64,000 bases of DNA from Nonomuraea guangzhouensis (GCF_019396345.1 NZ_JAHKRM010000050.1:1-64000), one strand, 5' to 3'; positions 30,933 to 39,550 are shown, counted from the first letter of the stretch. Notes: generated by a model from the letters alone, not told the origin. Numbers and translations: made by a program.

Positions 30933-31541
30933 ATGGCAGACGTAGGCGTCCGGGCGGCCCGGCGCGAGGATGTGCTCCAGGTGGCGAATACTCAGATCCG
31001 CGCCTGGCGCTACGGCTATCGGGAGTTCCTTCCCGAGGGGCCGCTCGAGCAGATGACGGGGGCCGCGGCGGAGAAGATGTGGCTGCGCCAGTGGGACGAG
31101 GCGATCGTCGCCCCGCCCACCCCCATGCATCGGGTGCTGGTGGCGGTGGAGACCATCCTGGACACCGAGGGCTTCCCGGCTCTCGGCGTGGGCGGCAGCG
31201 CGGCCCTGGCCACACCGCGCGGCGGTGAGCGGGTGGTGGGCCTGGCCTCGCACGCGCCCGCCGAGGACCCCGACCTCGACCCGACCGTCGCAGCCGAGAT
31301 GCTGACTCTGCTGGTCGACCCCGATTTCGTCCGGCGTGGGCACGGCAGCCGCCTGCTCAACGCCACCGTCGACCACCTGCGGGAGGACGGCTTCCGGCAG
31401 ATCGTGACGTGGGTGTTCGCCGACAACTACGCGGTGCTGGGCTTCCTGGAGTCGGCCGGCTGGGGCGAGGACATGGCCGAGCGCGTGCTCGACATGGGGC
31501 GTCCCATCCGCATGGTCAGGCTCACCACCGACATCAGCTAG
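30933..31541 (+). CDS. GNAT family N-acetyltransferase
   Basis: 202 residues. The start VGVRAARREDVLQVANTQIR is the first GNAT strand and helix. The acetyl-CoA loop is RRGHGSRLLNATVDHL (about residues 130-145, an R-x-x-G-x-G/S pattern), followed by the strand IVTWVFADNYAVLGFLESAGW. ATG 30933 has AAGGAG about 8 bp upstream; a longer upstream frame overlaps the CGNR gene and is rejected. Substrate unknown. It may be co-transcribed with menA 13 bp downstream. Confidence 0.88.
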   Translation: MADVGVRAARREDVLQVANTQIRAWRYGYREFLPEGPLEQMTGAAAEKMWLRQWDEAIVAPPTPMHRVLVAVETILDTEGFPALGVGGSAALATPRGGERVVGLASHAPAEDPDLDPTVAAEMLTLLVDPDFVRRGHGSRLLNATVDHLREDGFRQIVTWVFADNYAVLGFLESAGWGEDMAERVLDMGRPIRMVRLTTDIS

Positions 31542-31554
31542 AGGATTCGTCTTT

Positions 31555-32430
31555 ATGGCAACCCCCGGCCAGTGGATCGCCGGCGCACGTCCGCGCACCC
31601 TGCCCAACGCCATCGTGCCCGTCATGGTCGGCACCGGCGTGGCGATCGGCGAGAACGGCTTCAACTGGTGGCGCGCGATCGTCGCGCTGCTCGTGGCCCT
31701 GTCGCTGCAGATCGGCGTCAACTACGCCAACGACTACAGCGACGGCATCCGCGGCACCGATGACCAGCGGGTCGGTCCGATGCGCCTGGTCGGCTCGCGG
31801 GCGGCCACGCCGCAGCAGGTGCTGGCCGCCGCGCTCGGCAGCTTCGCCCTCGCCGCGGTGCTCGGGCTGACCCTGGTGCTCGCCACCCGCGCGTGGTGGA
31901 TCCTGCTCGTGGGCGCCGCCGCGATCGCCGCCGGCTGGTTCTACACCGGCGGTAAGACTCCGTACGGCTACCGCGCGCTCGGCGAGATATCGGTGTTCAC
32001 CTTCTTCGGCGTCGTCCCCGTGGTCGGCACCGCGTACGTCCAGACCGAGCACCTGTCCTGGGCGGCGCTGGTGGCGTCGATCCCCGTCGGGCTCCTGTCG
32101 TGCTCCATGCTCGTCGTGAACAACCTGCGCGACGTGGGCACCGACGGCCAGGCGGGCAAGCGGACGCTGGCGGTCGTCCTGGGCGCGGCGCGCACCCGCA
32201 CGCTCTACGCCACCTGCCTGATCGTGCCGTTCGTCATCGCCCTGGCCATGCTCCCGATCGCGCCACTGGCCGCCGCCGCGGTGCTCGCCGCGCCGCTGGC
32301 GATCACGCCGGTCAAGACGGTCCTGCATGGCGCCGTCGGCCCCGCGCTGATCGGCGTACTGCAGCAGACCGGCAAACTGCAGCTGGCGTACGGCCTGCTG
32401 TTCACGCTCGGCCTGGCGATCACTCTGTGA
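31555..32430 (+). CDS. menA: 1,4-dihydroxy-2-naphthoate polyprenyltransferase
   Basis: Membrane UbiA-family enzyme that prenylates DHNA in menaquinone synthesis. 291 residues with eight or nine helices. First aspartate motif NYANDYSDG near residues 56-64 with IRGTDD after it, and second motif NNLRDVGTD near 187-195. The opening WIAGARPRTLPNAIVPVMVG is the MenA signature. ATG 31555; weak GGATTCG upstream. Immediately followed by a bidirectional terminator. Other men genes are not in the window. Confidence 0.94.
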   Translation: MATPGQWIAGARPRTLPNAIVPVMVGTGVAIGENGFNWWRAIVALLVALSLQIGVNYANDYSDGIRGTDDQRVGPMRLVGSRAATPQQVLAAALGSFALAAVLGLTLVLATRAWWILLVGAAAIAAGWFYTGGKTPYGYRALGEISVFTFFGVVPVVGTAYVQTEHLSWAALVASIPVGLLSCSMLVVNNLRDVGTDGQAGKRTLAVVLGAARTRTLYATCLIVPFVIALAMLPIAPLAAAAVLAAPLAITPVKTVLHGAVGPALIGVLQQTGKLQLAYGLLFTLGLAITL

Positions 32431-32433
32431 AGG

Positions 32434-32463
32434 GCGTGCGGGGACCGATGGGCCCCCGCACGC
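32434..32463. terminator. Bidirectional terminator between menA and S1 gene
   Basis: GCGTGCGGGG (32434-32443) and CCCCGCACGC (32454-32463) form a perfect 10-bp stem with a 10-nt loop, four bases past the menA stop and ten bases past the convergent S1-protein stop. Confidence 0.85.
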
Positions 32464-32472
32464 GCGTCAGCC

Positions 32473-32694
32473 TCAGCTCGCGGTGAGTCTCAGCCGCTGG
32501 TTGTCGTGGTCGATCTCGGCGATCCGTACCGAGACGCTCGACCCGGCCTCTGGTCGCTCCGATCCGACGAGCAGCCCGTGGACGCCGTCGGCGACTTCGA
32601 CGAAGGCGCCGAACGGGACGACCTTGGCCACGTGCCCGTCGAGCACGTCACCGACAGCGTGCCGCGCGGTGAAGCCTTCCCAAGCATGGGACAT
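32473..32694 (-). CDS. Small single-S1-domain RNA-binding protein
   Basis: 73 residues, essentially one S1 OB-fold: GDVLDGHVAKVVPFGAFVEV, then GVHGLLVGSE and VSVRIAEIDHDNQRLRLTAS. ATG 32694 (MSHAWEGFTARHAV) is set by an exceptional ribosome-binding site (GGAGG at 7-bp spacing; see separate entry). Likely binds mRNA or ribosomes. Stand-alone S1 proteins of this length in actinomycetes are poorly studied. Confidence 0.85.
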   Translation of the reverse strand: MSHAWEGFTARHAVGDVLDGHVAKVVPFGAFVEVADGVHGLLVGSERPEAGSSVSVRIAEIDHDNQRLRLTAS

Positions 32695-32696
32695 GC

Positions 32697-32710
32697 GATC
32701 ACCTCCTTTC
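32697..32710 (-). promoter_or_regulatory. Extended Shine-Dalgarno of the S1 protein gene
   Basis: On the minus strand the leader reads GAAAGGAGGTGATC, complementary over 14 consecutive bases to the 3' end of bacterial 16S rRNA (GATCACCTCCTTTC). Most genes here have 4-6 base matches. It predicts very strong or specially regulated initiation. Confidence 0.8.
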
Positions 32711-32842
32711 CTCTGCGATCTCCGCTTGGGGAACGCGAGAGGCGGCGGGCCGCGGGCCCGCTCGGTGATCAAGGCGTGACCGGGCGCCCCGTCTCGTCAT
32801 GGCACTTGGCCGACCCGGCAGTCACGGTCGCCACCCTACTCG

Positions 32843-33214
32843 CTAGGGAACGGCCGTGAACAGCTCGTAGCTGTGGCCGTTGGGATCGCGTACGTAGACG
32901 CCACGGCCGCCACCGAGGTGGTTGATCTGCCGGTCCCAGCCATGACCAGGGCCGGAGCCGTACGCGATCGACTCGGACTCCCGGAGACGGCCCAGCACCG
33001 CGTCGAACGTGTCGTCGTCGACCAGGAACGCGTAGTGGCCCGGCTGGACCTGGTGCCGGTCGTCGAAGTCGAGTGCGAGGTCGTCATTGACCCTGACGGG
33101 CACGAACGGGCCGGACGGCGCGGAGACCGGCAGCCCGAGCAGGTCGGCCAGGAACGTGGCGGCGGCGGTCTTGTCGGCCGCCGGGACGATCAGATGGTTG
33201 AGGACGATGGACAT
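32843..33214 (-). CDS. VOC (glyoxalase/bleomycin resistance) family protein
   Basis: 123 residues with paired beta-alpha-beta-beta-beta modules: LNHLIVPAADKTAAATFLAD, then ALDFDD, HYAFLV and the final VYVRDPNGHSYELF with the usual metal-ligand glutamate. Family members are dioxygenases, isomerases or drug-binding resistance proteins. ATG 33214 has GGGGAG 6 bp upstream; the longer frame covers the operator region and is rejected. Divergent from a MarR regulator through a palindrome-rich region, so probably its target. Confidence 0.88.
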   Translation of the reverse strand: MSIVLNHLIVPAADKTAAATFLADLLGLPVSAPSGPFVPVRVNDDLALDFDDRHQVQPGHYAFLVDDDTFDAVLGRLRESESIAYGSGPGHGWDRQINHLGGGRGVYVRDPNGHSYELFTAVP

Positions 33215-33254
33215 GTCAACTCCCCTCAAAACAGGCCAAATAGGATCGGCCAGA

Positions 33255-33291
33255 TATGTGCGATATGCACATACTATATATGCATATCGCA
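33255..33291. promoter_or_regulatory. Nested inverted repeats between VOC and MarR genes
   Basis: TGCGATATGCA (33259-33269) and TGCATATCGCA (33281-33291) are perfect 11-bp arms around an 11-bp spacer. TATGTGC-GATAT-GCACATA (33255-33273) is a second perfect 7+5+7 inverted repeat overlapping the left arm. AT-rich in a GC-rich genome and centred between divergent starts, this is a convincing MarR operator. Confidence 0.7.
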
Positions 33292-33315
33292 TCCATCCCG
33301 GGGTAGAGTGTGCGC

Positions 33316-33780
33316 ATGAACGCGCATGGCCTTTCCTCTGCTGACGGCGACGGCGGTCCCGCACTGTTCCGACTGGTGCGTTTCTGGTCACGCCGGTGGA
33401 TCAACAGCGCCTCGGAAGATCAGACCGGGGAGACCCGCCACGTGCAGCACATCCTGGCCGTGGAGGCCGTCGACACGGGCAAGGAAACCACCGAGGAGGC
33501 CACCGTCGGCACCGTGGCCCACCAGCTCGGCCTCGACCATTCGGGGGCCAGCCGCATCGTGAAGGACGCCACCAAGGCGGGCTACCTGGTCCGTGCCTCG
33601 TCCGAGTACGATCGCCGGCGCGCGTCGCTGCAGCTCACCGCGCATGGCGAGAACCTCCTGGCGGGCTCGCGCCAGTGGCAGCGCCACGCCTTCGACGAGC
33701 TCACCGTGGGATGGGACGACCACGACCGCCGGCAGTTCGCCTCCTACCTGAAGCGCCTGGCGGACGAACTCGGCATCTAA
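33316..33780 (+). CDS. MarR family transcriptional regulator
   Basis: 154 residues, winged helix with the MarR order: helices ALFRLVRFWSRRWI and TVGTVAHQLGLDHSGASRIV (recognition helix), then the wing SSEYDRRRASLQLTAHGE with the conserved DRR, and a dimerisation helix at the C-terminus. ATG 33316; no strong ribosome-binding site. It likely represses itself and the divergent VOC gene, released by a phenolic or drug-like ligand. Convergent with a GNAT gene 6 bp away. Confidence 0.9.
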   Translation: MNAHGLSSADGDGGPALFRLVRFWSRRWINSASEDQTGETRHVQHILAVEAVDTGKETTEEATVGTVAHQLGLDHSGASRIVKDATKAGYLVRASSEYDRRRASLQLTAHGENLLAGSRQWQRHAFDELTVGWDDHDRRQFASYLKRLADELGI

Positions 33781-33786
33781 CCTTCT

Positions 33787-34266
33787 TCAGCGCGGACAGG
33801 CCATGACAACGCGCGGCGCCACCTCGATGCCCAGCTCACGCTCATGCTCGACCAGCGCCCGCAGTTCGAGCCCCCACTCGGCCTCGGGCAGCACGGAGAA
33901 GCCGTGCCGCTCGTACCAGGGCGCGTTCCACGGCACGTCCCTGTAGGTCGTCAGCGTCACCGCGGGCGCCCCGCAGGCCGCCGCGTGGTCGCGCACCGCC
34001 GCGACGAGCCGCCCCCCGATCCCCTGCCGCATCCGCGACGGGTGTACGGCCAGCTGATCCAGGTGCAGGTTGCCGTCGACCCAGCCGATCAGCGCGAACC
34101 CGGCCGGCGGGTCCCCCTCGACCAGCACCACGGCCGGGTCCGTGACCTCTTCGATCATGGTCGTGCCCGGCGGGAAAACGATCCCCACCTGCTCGAACAG
34201 CCCGTCCGCCGCCAGCTCCACAGCGACCAGCCCGGGCAGCTCGCCCGGCTCGACCCATCGCGTCAT
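33787..34266 (-). CDS. GNAT family N-acetyltransferase
   Basis: 159 residues. The acetyl-CoA signature LDQLAVHPSRMRQGIGGRLV (Q/R-x-x-G-x-G) is near residues 69-88, then VTLTTYRDVPWNAPWYERHGF, the C-terminal strand-helix pair. ATG 34266 (MTRWVEPGELP). It follows no obvious partner. Downstream it nearly touches the convergent MarR gene. Substrate unknown. Confidence 0.88.
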   Translation of the reverse strand: MTRWVEPGELPGLVAVELAADGLFEQVGIVFPPGTTMIEEVTDPAVVLVEGDPPAGFALIGWVDGNLHLDQLAVHPSRMRQGIGGRLVAAVRDHAAACGAPAVTLTTYRDVPWNAPWYERHGFSVLPEAEWGLELRALVEHERELGIEVAPRVVMACPR

Positions 34267-34355
34267 GCCGACACGGTCTCACGTTTGGCCTGGTTCGCGC
34301 CTCTGGATATTAATGTGGTGAGCAGACCGGCTGTGCGGAGCCGGGAGCCTCTCCT

Positions 34356-34398
34356 CACGTCGTGCCCATGACCCGCGTCAGGTTGTGGGCACGATGTG
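34356..34398 (-). terminator. Terminator after dapB
   Basis: CACGTCGTGCCCA (34356-34368) pairs with TGGGCACGATGTG (34386-34398) over 13 positions with one G-T pair and a 17-nt loop, four bases past the dapB stop. It probably ends the long minus-strand translation/RNA-decay operon. Confidence 0.75.
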
Positions 34399-34401
34399 TC
34401 T

Positions 34402-35139
34402 TCAGAGGTCGAGCAGGGGCTGCAGGCCGACGGTCAGGCCGGGCAGCTCGCGGACCCGGCGCACACCGAGCAACACGCCCGGGGTGAACGCCGCGCGGCT
34501 CATCGTGTCGTGCCTGATCGTGAGGATCTCGCCGTCGCCGCCCAGCAGCACCTCCTGGTGCGCGATGAGCCCGCTCAGCCGTACGGCGTGGACGCGGACG
34601 CCGCCGACGTCGGCGCCGCGCGCTCCGCCGATCTCGGTGGAGGTGGCGTCGGGCATCGCGCCCAGCCCTGCCTTGGCGCGCGCCTCCGCGACCAGCTCAG
34701 CGGTGCGGCGGGCGGTGCCGGAGGGCGCGTCGGCCTTGTTGGGGTGGTGCAGCTCGACGATCTCGACGGACTCGAAGTGCTTGGCCGCCTGCTGGGCGAA
34801 GTGCATCATGAGCACGGCGGCGATGCCGAAGTTGGGGGCGATCAGGCAGTTGGTCCCGGGGAACTTGGCCAGCCATCCGCGTACGGTCTCGAGCCGCCCG
34901 GTGTCGAAGCCGGTGGTGCCGACCACCGGGTGGACACCGTGGGCGATCGCCCACTCAAGGTTGCCCATGACGACGTCGGGATGGGTGAAGTCGACGACCA
35001 CCTCGGCGCCCTGCAGCCCCTCGATGGCGTCGTCCTTGTCGAGCGCGGCCACCAGCTCCAGATCGGGGGCCGCCTCTACCGCGTTGCACACCTCGAGGCC
35101 CACGCGACCGCGCGCGCCCAGCACACCTACCTTAATCAC
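34402..35139 (-). CDS. dapB: 4-hydroxy-tetrahydrodipicolinate reductase
   Basis: NAD(P)H-dependent second step of the diaminopimelate/lysine branch after DapA. N-terminal Rossmann motif GVLGARGRVG (residues 5-14). Catalytic/substrate elements ELHHPNKADAPSGTA (about 133-147, with the His-His and Lys of the family) and the GTTGF loop near 73. 245 residues, normal. GTG 35139 start. Last gene of the operon; its distance from dapA (14 kb away) is typical of actinomycetes. Confidence 0.95.
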   Translation of the reverse strand: MIKVGVLGARGRVGLEVCNAVEAAPDLELVAALDKDDAIEGLQGAEVVVDFTHPDVVMGNLEWAIAHGVHPVVGTTGFDTGRLETVRGWLAKFPGTNCLIAPNFGIAAVLMMHFAQQAAKHFESVEIVELHHPNKADAPSGTARRTAELVAEARAKAGLGAMPDATSTEIGGARGADVGGVRVHAVRLSGLIAHQEVLLGGDGEILTIRHDTMSRAAFTPGVLLGVRRVRELPGLTVGLQPLLDL

Positions 35140-35198
35140 AGGTCAACCCTATACCTGATGACAGTCGCGGGACCTCCGGGGAGGTCCCGCGAGCGTCG

Positions 35199-36509
35199 TC
35201 AGGCGATGGCGCCGGAGAAGTCCTTGTCGCCGTAGGGGCCGATCACGGCGAGCGTGAGCGGCCGGTTCAGGACGTCGGTCGCGACCTCGGCGATCTGGTC
35301 CGGGGTGACGGCCTCGATCCTGGCGAGCACCTCGTCCACGGACAGCAGCTCGTCGTAGACCAGCTCGTTCTTCCCGATCCGCGACATGCGCGAACCGGTG
35401 TCCTCCAGGCCGAGCACCAGCCCGCCCCGCATCTGCCCCTTGCCGCGCATGATCTCGTCGGCGTCCAGGCCTTCGTCCACGACCCGGACGACCTCGTCGC
35501 GGCAGATCTTGAGCACGTCGTCGATCTTCGACGGCAGACAGCCCACGTAGATGCCGAACTGGCCGGTGTCCGCGTAGGCCGAGGTGTAGCTGTAGGCGGA
35601 GTAGGCCAGCCCGCGCTTCTCCCTGATCTCCTGGAAGAGCCGCGACGACATGCCGCCGCCGAGCGCCGCGTTGAGCACGCCGAGGGCGAAGCGCCGGTCG
35701 TCCGTGCGGGACATGCCGGTCGTACCCAGCACCAGGTTGGCCTGTTCGGTGGGCCGGTCGAGCACCCTGACGCCCGACCGCGTCCGCGCTCCCGGCCCGC
35801 TCGTGCGGGGCGGATCGGCCTCCAGCGGGCCGCCCAGCGCGCCCGCCCGCTCGTAGGCGCGGGCGACCAGCTCGACGACCTCCTCGTGCCGGATGTTGCC
35901 GGCGACGGAGACGACCGTGCGGCGCGGCCGGTAGTGGTGCTGGTAGTACTCGGCGATCCGGTCGCGGGGGAGCTCGTTGATCGACTCGACGGTGCCGAGG
36001 ATGGGCCGCCCGATCGGCGAGTCGCCGTAGAGCGCCGCAGCGAACTGCTCGTGCACGACGTCGGACGGGTCGTCGTCGTGCATGGCGATCTCTTCGAGGA
36101 TCACCCCGCGCTCGGACTCGACGTCGTCGGGGGTGATCAGCGAGCTGGTCACCACGTCGGCGAGCACGTCCACCGCGACCGGCAGGTCCTCGTCGAGCAC
36201 CCGGGCGTAGTAGCAGGTGTATTCCTTGGCGGTGAAGGCGTTGATCTCACCGCCGATGCCCTCGATGGAGGCCGAGATCTCCATGGTGTCGCGTGTGGGG
36301 GTGCCCTTGAAGAGCAGGTGTTCGAGGAAGTGGGTGGCCCCCATGTGCTGGGGGTCCTCGTCACGCGAGCCGATGCCGACCCACATGCCGACCGCGACAC
36401 TACGCACGGTCGGCATGGTCTCGGTCACCACGCGCAGCCCACCGGGAAGGACGGTGCGCGTCACGACCCCGGCCCCGTCACGGCCGGGGTGCAGCGTGGT
36501 GGTTGTCAC
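35199..36509 (-). CDS. M16 family zinc metallopeptidase (PqqL/MPP-like)
   Basis: 436 residues. The inverted zinc motif HxxEH is intact (THFLEHLLFKGT, His-Phe-Leu-Glu-His near residue 62), and the third ligand glutamate is in the ESERGVILEEI segment. The C-terminal homologous half lacks a zinc site, as usual. GTG 36509 overlaps the pnp stop by four bases (GTGA). A peptidase of this family directly after pnp is conserved in actinobacteria; its substrate is not established. Confidence 0.93.
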   Translation of the reverse strand: MTTTTLHPGRDGAGVVTRTVLPGGLRVVTETMPTVRSVAVGMWVGIGSRDEDPQHMGATHFLEHLLFKGTPTRDTMEISASIEGIGGEINAFTAKEYTCYYARVLDEDLPVAVDVLADVVTSSLITPDDVESERGVILEEIAMHDDDPSDVVHEQFAAALYGDSPIGRPILGTVESINELPRDRIAEYYQHHYRPRRTVVSVAGNIRHEEVVELVARAYERAGALGGPLEADPPRTSGPGARTRSGVRVLDRPTEQANLVLGTTGMSRTDDRRFALGVLNAALGGGMSSRLFQEIREKRGLAYSAYSYTSAYADTGQFGIYVGCLPSKIDDVLKICRDEVVRVVDEGLDADEIMRGKGQMRGGLVLGLEDTGSRMSRIGKNELVYDELLSVDEVLARIEAVTPDQIAEVATDVLNRPLTLAVIGPYGDKDFSGAIA

Positions 36510-38842
36510 GAGTTGCGGTCGTCTCCATCGGATCCGTCGGCGCGCGGCGCACGCACACGGGTGCGGGTACGGCGCGGCCGGTCGTCACGCGGCTTGTCGT
36601 CCGAAGCCACCTCGGCGGGGCCGGAGTCGGCGGAGGAGTCCGCGTCGCCCTTGGCCTCCTTCTCGGCGGCCTCCTTCTCGATGACCTCGACCGGGACCAG
36701 GGACAGCTTGCCCCGGCCGTCGATCTCGGCGATCTCGACCTGGACCTTCTCGCCGACGCTCATGACGTCTTCCACGTTCTCGATGCGCTTGCCGCCGTGC
36801 AGCTTGCGGATCTGGGAGACGTGGAGCAGGCCGTCCTTGCCGGGCATCAGCGAGATGAACGCGCCGAAGGCGGCGATCTTCACGACCGTGCCCAGGTAAC
36901 GCTCGCCGACCTCGGGCATGTGCGGGTTGGCGATGCCGTTGATCACCGTGCGGGCAGCCTCGGCGGACGGGCCGTCGGTGGCGCCGATGTAGATCGTGCC
37001 GTCGTCCTCGATGGTGATCTCGGCGCCCGTGTCGTCCTGGATCTGGTTGATCATCTTGCCCTTCGGGCCGATGACCTCGCCGATCTTGTCCACGGGGACC
37101 TTGATGGTGATGATGCGCGGCGCGGTCGGGTTCATCTCCGCCGGGGAGTCGATCGCCTCCTGCATCACGTCGAGGATCGCCAGGCGGGCGCCCTTGGCCT
37201 GCTTCAGCGCGGCGGCCAGCACGGAGGCGGGGATGCCGTCGAGCTTGGTGTCGAGCTGGAGCGCGGTGATGACGTCCTTGGTGCCGGCGACCTTGAAGTC
37301 CATGTCGCCCATGGCGTCCTCGGCGCCGAGGATGTCGGTCAGCGTGACGTACTGGTCACCCTCGCCGATCAGGCCCATCGCGATGCCCGCGACCATCTCG
37401 CGCAGCGGCACACCGGCGTCGAGCAGCGCCATCGTGGAGGCGCAGACCGAGCCCATCGAGGTGGAGCCGTTGGAGCTGAGCGCCTCGGAGACCTGGCGGA
37501 TCGCGTAGGGGAAGTCCTCACGCGAGGGCAGGACCGGGATCAGCGCCCGCTCGGCCAGCGCGCCGTGGCCGATCTCGCGGCGCTTGGGCGAGCCCACGCG
37601 GCCGGTCTCACCGGTGGAGTAGGGCGGGAAGTTGTAGTTGTGCATGTAGCGCTTGGTCCGCTCGGGGTTGAGCGTGTCGATGACCTGCTCCATGCGGAGC
37701 ATGTTGAGGGTGGTGATGCCCAGGATCTGGGTCTCGCCACGCTCGAACAGCGCCGAGCCGTGCACCCGCGGGACCACGTGGACCTCGGCGGACAGCGCGC
37801 GGATGTCCTTGGTGCCGCGGCCGTCGATGCGCAGGCCCTCCTTGATGACCCGCTCGCGCATGAGCTTCTTCATCACCGAGCGGAAGGAGGCGGAGATCTC
37901 CTTCTCCCGGCCCTCGAACTCGGGGAGCAGCTTCTCGGCGGCCAGCGCCTTGACCTTGTCGAGCTGGGTCTCGCGCTCCTGCTTGCCGGGGATGGTCAGC
38001 GCGGCGGCCAGCTCGGCCTTGACCGCGCTCTCCACGGCCGCGTAGACGTCCTCCTGGTAGTCGAGGAAGACGGGGTATTCGGCGGTCTCCTTGGCCGCGA
38101 CCCGCGCGACCTGCGACTGCGCCTCGCACAGCACCTTGATGAACGGCTTGGCGGACTCCAAGCCCTGCGCGACCGTCTCCTCGTTGGGCGCGACGGCGCC
38201 CTCGGCGACCAGCTTGAGCGTGTCCTTGGTGGACTCCGCCTCGACCATCATGATCGCGACGTCGCCGTCGGCGAGCACCCGCCCGGCCACGACCATGTCG
38301 AACGTCGCGCGCTCGAGCTCGTGGTGCGTCGGGAAGGCGACCCACTGGCCGTCGATCAGCGCGACGCGGACGCCGCCGATCGGGCCGGAGAACGGCAGCC
38401 CGGCGAGCTGGGTGGACAGCGAGGCGGCGTTGATCGCGATCACGTCGTAGAGGTGATCGGGGTTGAGCGCCATGACCGTGGCGACGACCTGGATCTCGTT
38501 GCGCAGGCCCTTGACGAACGACGGGCGCAGCGGCCGGTCGATCAGGCGGCAGGTGAGGATGGCGTCCTCGGAGGGACGGCCCTCACGGCGGAAGAACGAG
38601 CCGGGGATGCGCCCCGCGGCGTACATGCGCTCCTCGACGTCCACCGTCAGCGGGAAGAAGTCGAGGTTTTCCTTGGGCGACTTCGAGGCGGTGGTCGCGG
38701 ACAGGACCATCGTCTCATTGTCGAGGTAGGCGACGGCGGAGCCGGCCGCCTGGCGCGCGAGACGACCGGTCTCGAACCGGATCGTGCGCGTGCCGAAAGA
38801 ACCGTTGTCTATGACGGCTTCAGCGGTGTGGACACCCTCCAC
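36506..38842 (-). CDS. pnp: Polyribonucleotide nucleotidyltransferase (PNPase)
   Basis: Phosphorolytic 3'-5' exoribonuclease and RNA polymerase; in Streptomyces relatives also the poly(A)-like tail enzyme. 778 residues: RNase PH domain 1 (about 15-230), helical linker, RNase PH domain 2 (about 335-555, with RREIGHGALAERAL and the phosphate site STSMGSV), KH domain (about 590-650, IGEVIGPKGKMINQI) and S1 domain (about 665-735). An acidic/basic tail of about 45 residues follows. GTG 38842 has AAGGAGG 7 bp upstream. Downstream of rpsO, with two hairpins between. Confidence 0.97.
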   Translation of the reverse strand: MEGVHTAEAVIDNGSFGTRTIRFETGRLARQAAGSAVAYLDNETMVLSATTASKSPKENLDFFPLTVDVEERMYAAGRIPGSFFRREGRPSEDAILTCRLIDRPLRPSFVKGLRNEIQVVATVMALNPDHLYDVIAINAASLSTQLAGLPFSGPIGGVRVALIDGQWVAFPTHHELERATFDMVVAGRVLADGDVAIMMVEAESTKDTLKLVAEGAVAPNEETVAQGLESAKPFIKVLCEAQSQVARVAAKETAEYPVFLDYQEDVYAAVESAVKAELAAALTIPGKQERETQLDKVKALAAEKLLPEFEGREKEISASFRSVMKKLMRERVIKEGLRIDGRGTKDIRALSAEVHVVPRVHGSALFERGETQILGITTLNMLRMEQVIDTLNPERTKRYMHNYNFPPYSTGETGRVGSPKRREIGHGALAERALIPVLPSREDFPYAIRQVSEALSSNGSTSMGSVCASTMALLDAGVPLREMVAGIAMGLIGEGDQYVTLTDILGAEDAMGDMDFKVAGTKDVITALQLDTKLDGIPASVLAAALKQAKGARLAILDVMQEAIDSPAEMNPTAPRIITIKVPVDKIGEVIGPKGKMINQIQDDTGAEITIEDDGTIYIGATDGPSAEAARTVINGIANPHMPEVGERYLGTVVKIAAFGAFISLMPGKDGLLHVSQIRKLHGGKRIENVEDVMSVGEKVQVEIAEIDGRGKLSLVPVEVIEKEAAEKEAKGDADSSADSGPAEVASDDKPRDDRPRRTRTRVRAPRADGSDGDDRNS

Positions 38843-39051
38843 GGGGGACCTCCTTGGTCAGTCAGTCTCCCGCGCCCTCTTTCTCACCGGCACCCTCGTT
38901 AGGTGCAGCGCCGGTCTTCGATCGAAGCGCCCGGTCAGATCTGTCGCTGTTACCGGAAGCCACTACCGAGGACCGGCCCGCATGCGTCGCGGGTCGCTTG
39001 GTGCTTGTGCGGACGCGGGGGGCTCTAAGTGTGTCTTGGATATTCAGTTGT

Positions 39052-39113
39052 CCGGCGCTCGACGCGCCGGTCTCACAACGGAGAAGGGAGCGACGCGAAC
39101 GCCGCTCCCTCTC
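39052..39113 (-). terminator. Two hairpins in the rpsO-pnp intergenic region
   Basis: The first, directly after the rpsO stop, pairs GAGAAGGGAGCG (39081-39092) with CGCTCCCTCTC (39103-39113) with one bulged base. The second is CCGGCGC (39052-39058) with GCGCCGG (39064-39070), perfect 7 bp. A 12-bp palindrome CTTCGATCGAAG is at 38916-38927. Together they may attenuate read-through and form the RNase processing site used in pnp autoregulation. The rest of 38843-39116 holds only the pnp ribosome-binding site. Confidence 0.65.
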
Positions 39114-39116
39114 ACT

Positions 39117-39386
39117 CTATCGGCGCAGGCCGAGCCGCTCGATGAGCGCACGGTAACGCGCGATGTCGACCTTCTGCAGGTACTTCAGCAGGCGGCGCCG
39201 GCGCCCGACGAGCAGGAGCAGGCCACGACGGCTGTGGTGGTCGTGCTTGTGCGTCTTCAGGTGCTCGGTCAGCTCGCTGATGCGCTTGCTGAGCAGCGCG
39301 ATCTGCACCTCGGGCGACCCGGTGTCACCGTCGGCCGTCGCGTACTCGGCGATGATGGTCTTCTTGGCAGCGGTGTCGAGGGACAC
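39117..39386 (-). CDS. rpsO: Ribosomal protein S15
   Basis: 89 residues, 30S primary-binding protein. Family signature is complete: IIAEYATADGDTGSPEVQIA, ISELTEHLKTHKHDHHSRRG and LLKYLQKVDIARYRALIERLG. GTG 39386 follows AAAGGAGAGCC; a much longer in-frame frame upstream is the shadow of ribF. It lies between ribF and pnp, the universal bacterial position. Confidence 0.98.
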   Translation of the reverse strand: MSLDTAAKKTIIAEYATADGDTGSPEVQIALLSKRISELTEHLKTHKHDHHSRRGLLLLVGRRRRLLKYLQKVDIARYRALIERLGLRR

Positions 39387-39550
39387 GGCTCTCCTTTGAG
39401 CTACGGGCACGCGCGGATGGATAACTGATGCGAACGACCGTGCGTGCCTACAGTCGCCGCGGCGAAGGCCGTCAGAGCAGCGCGCAGCGCCGCCGTCACT
39501 GGACCGACATGCAAGGTTACCACCGCGGTCAAGCTCCGCGTCATCAATCC

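Noticed and set aside
36503..38902. 800-codon open frame antisense to pnp
   Set aside because: Mirror of PNPase codons in high-GC DNA; no motif or ribosome-binding site.
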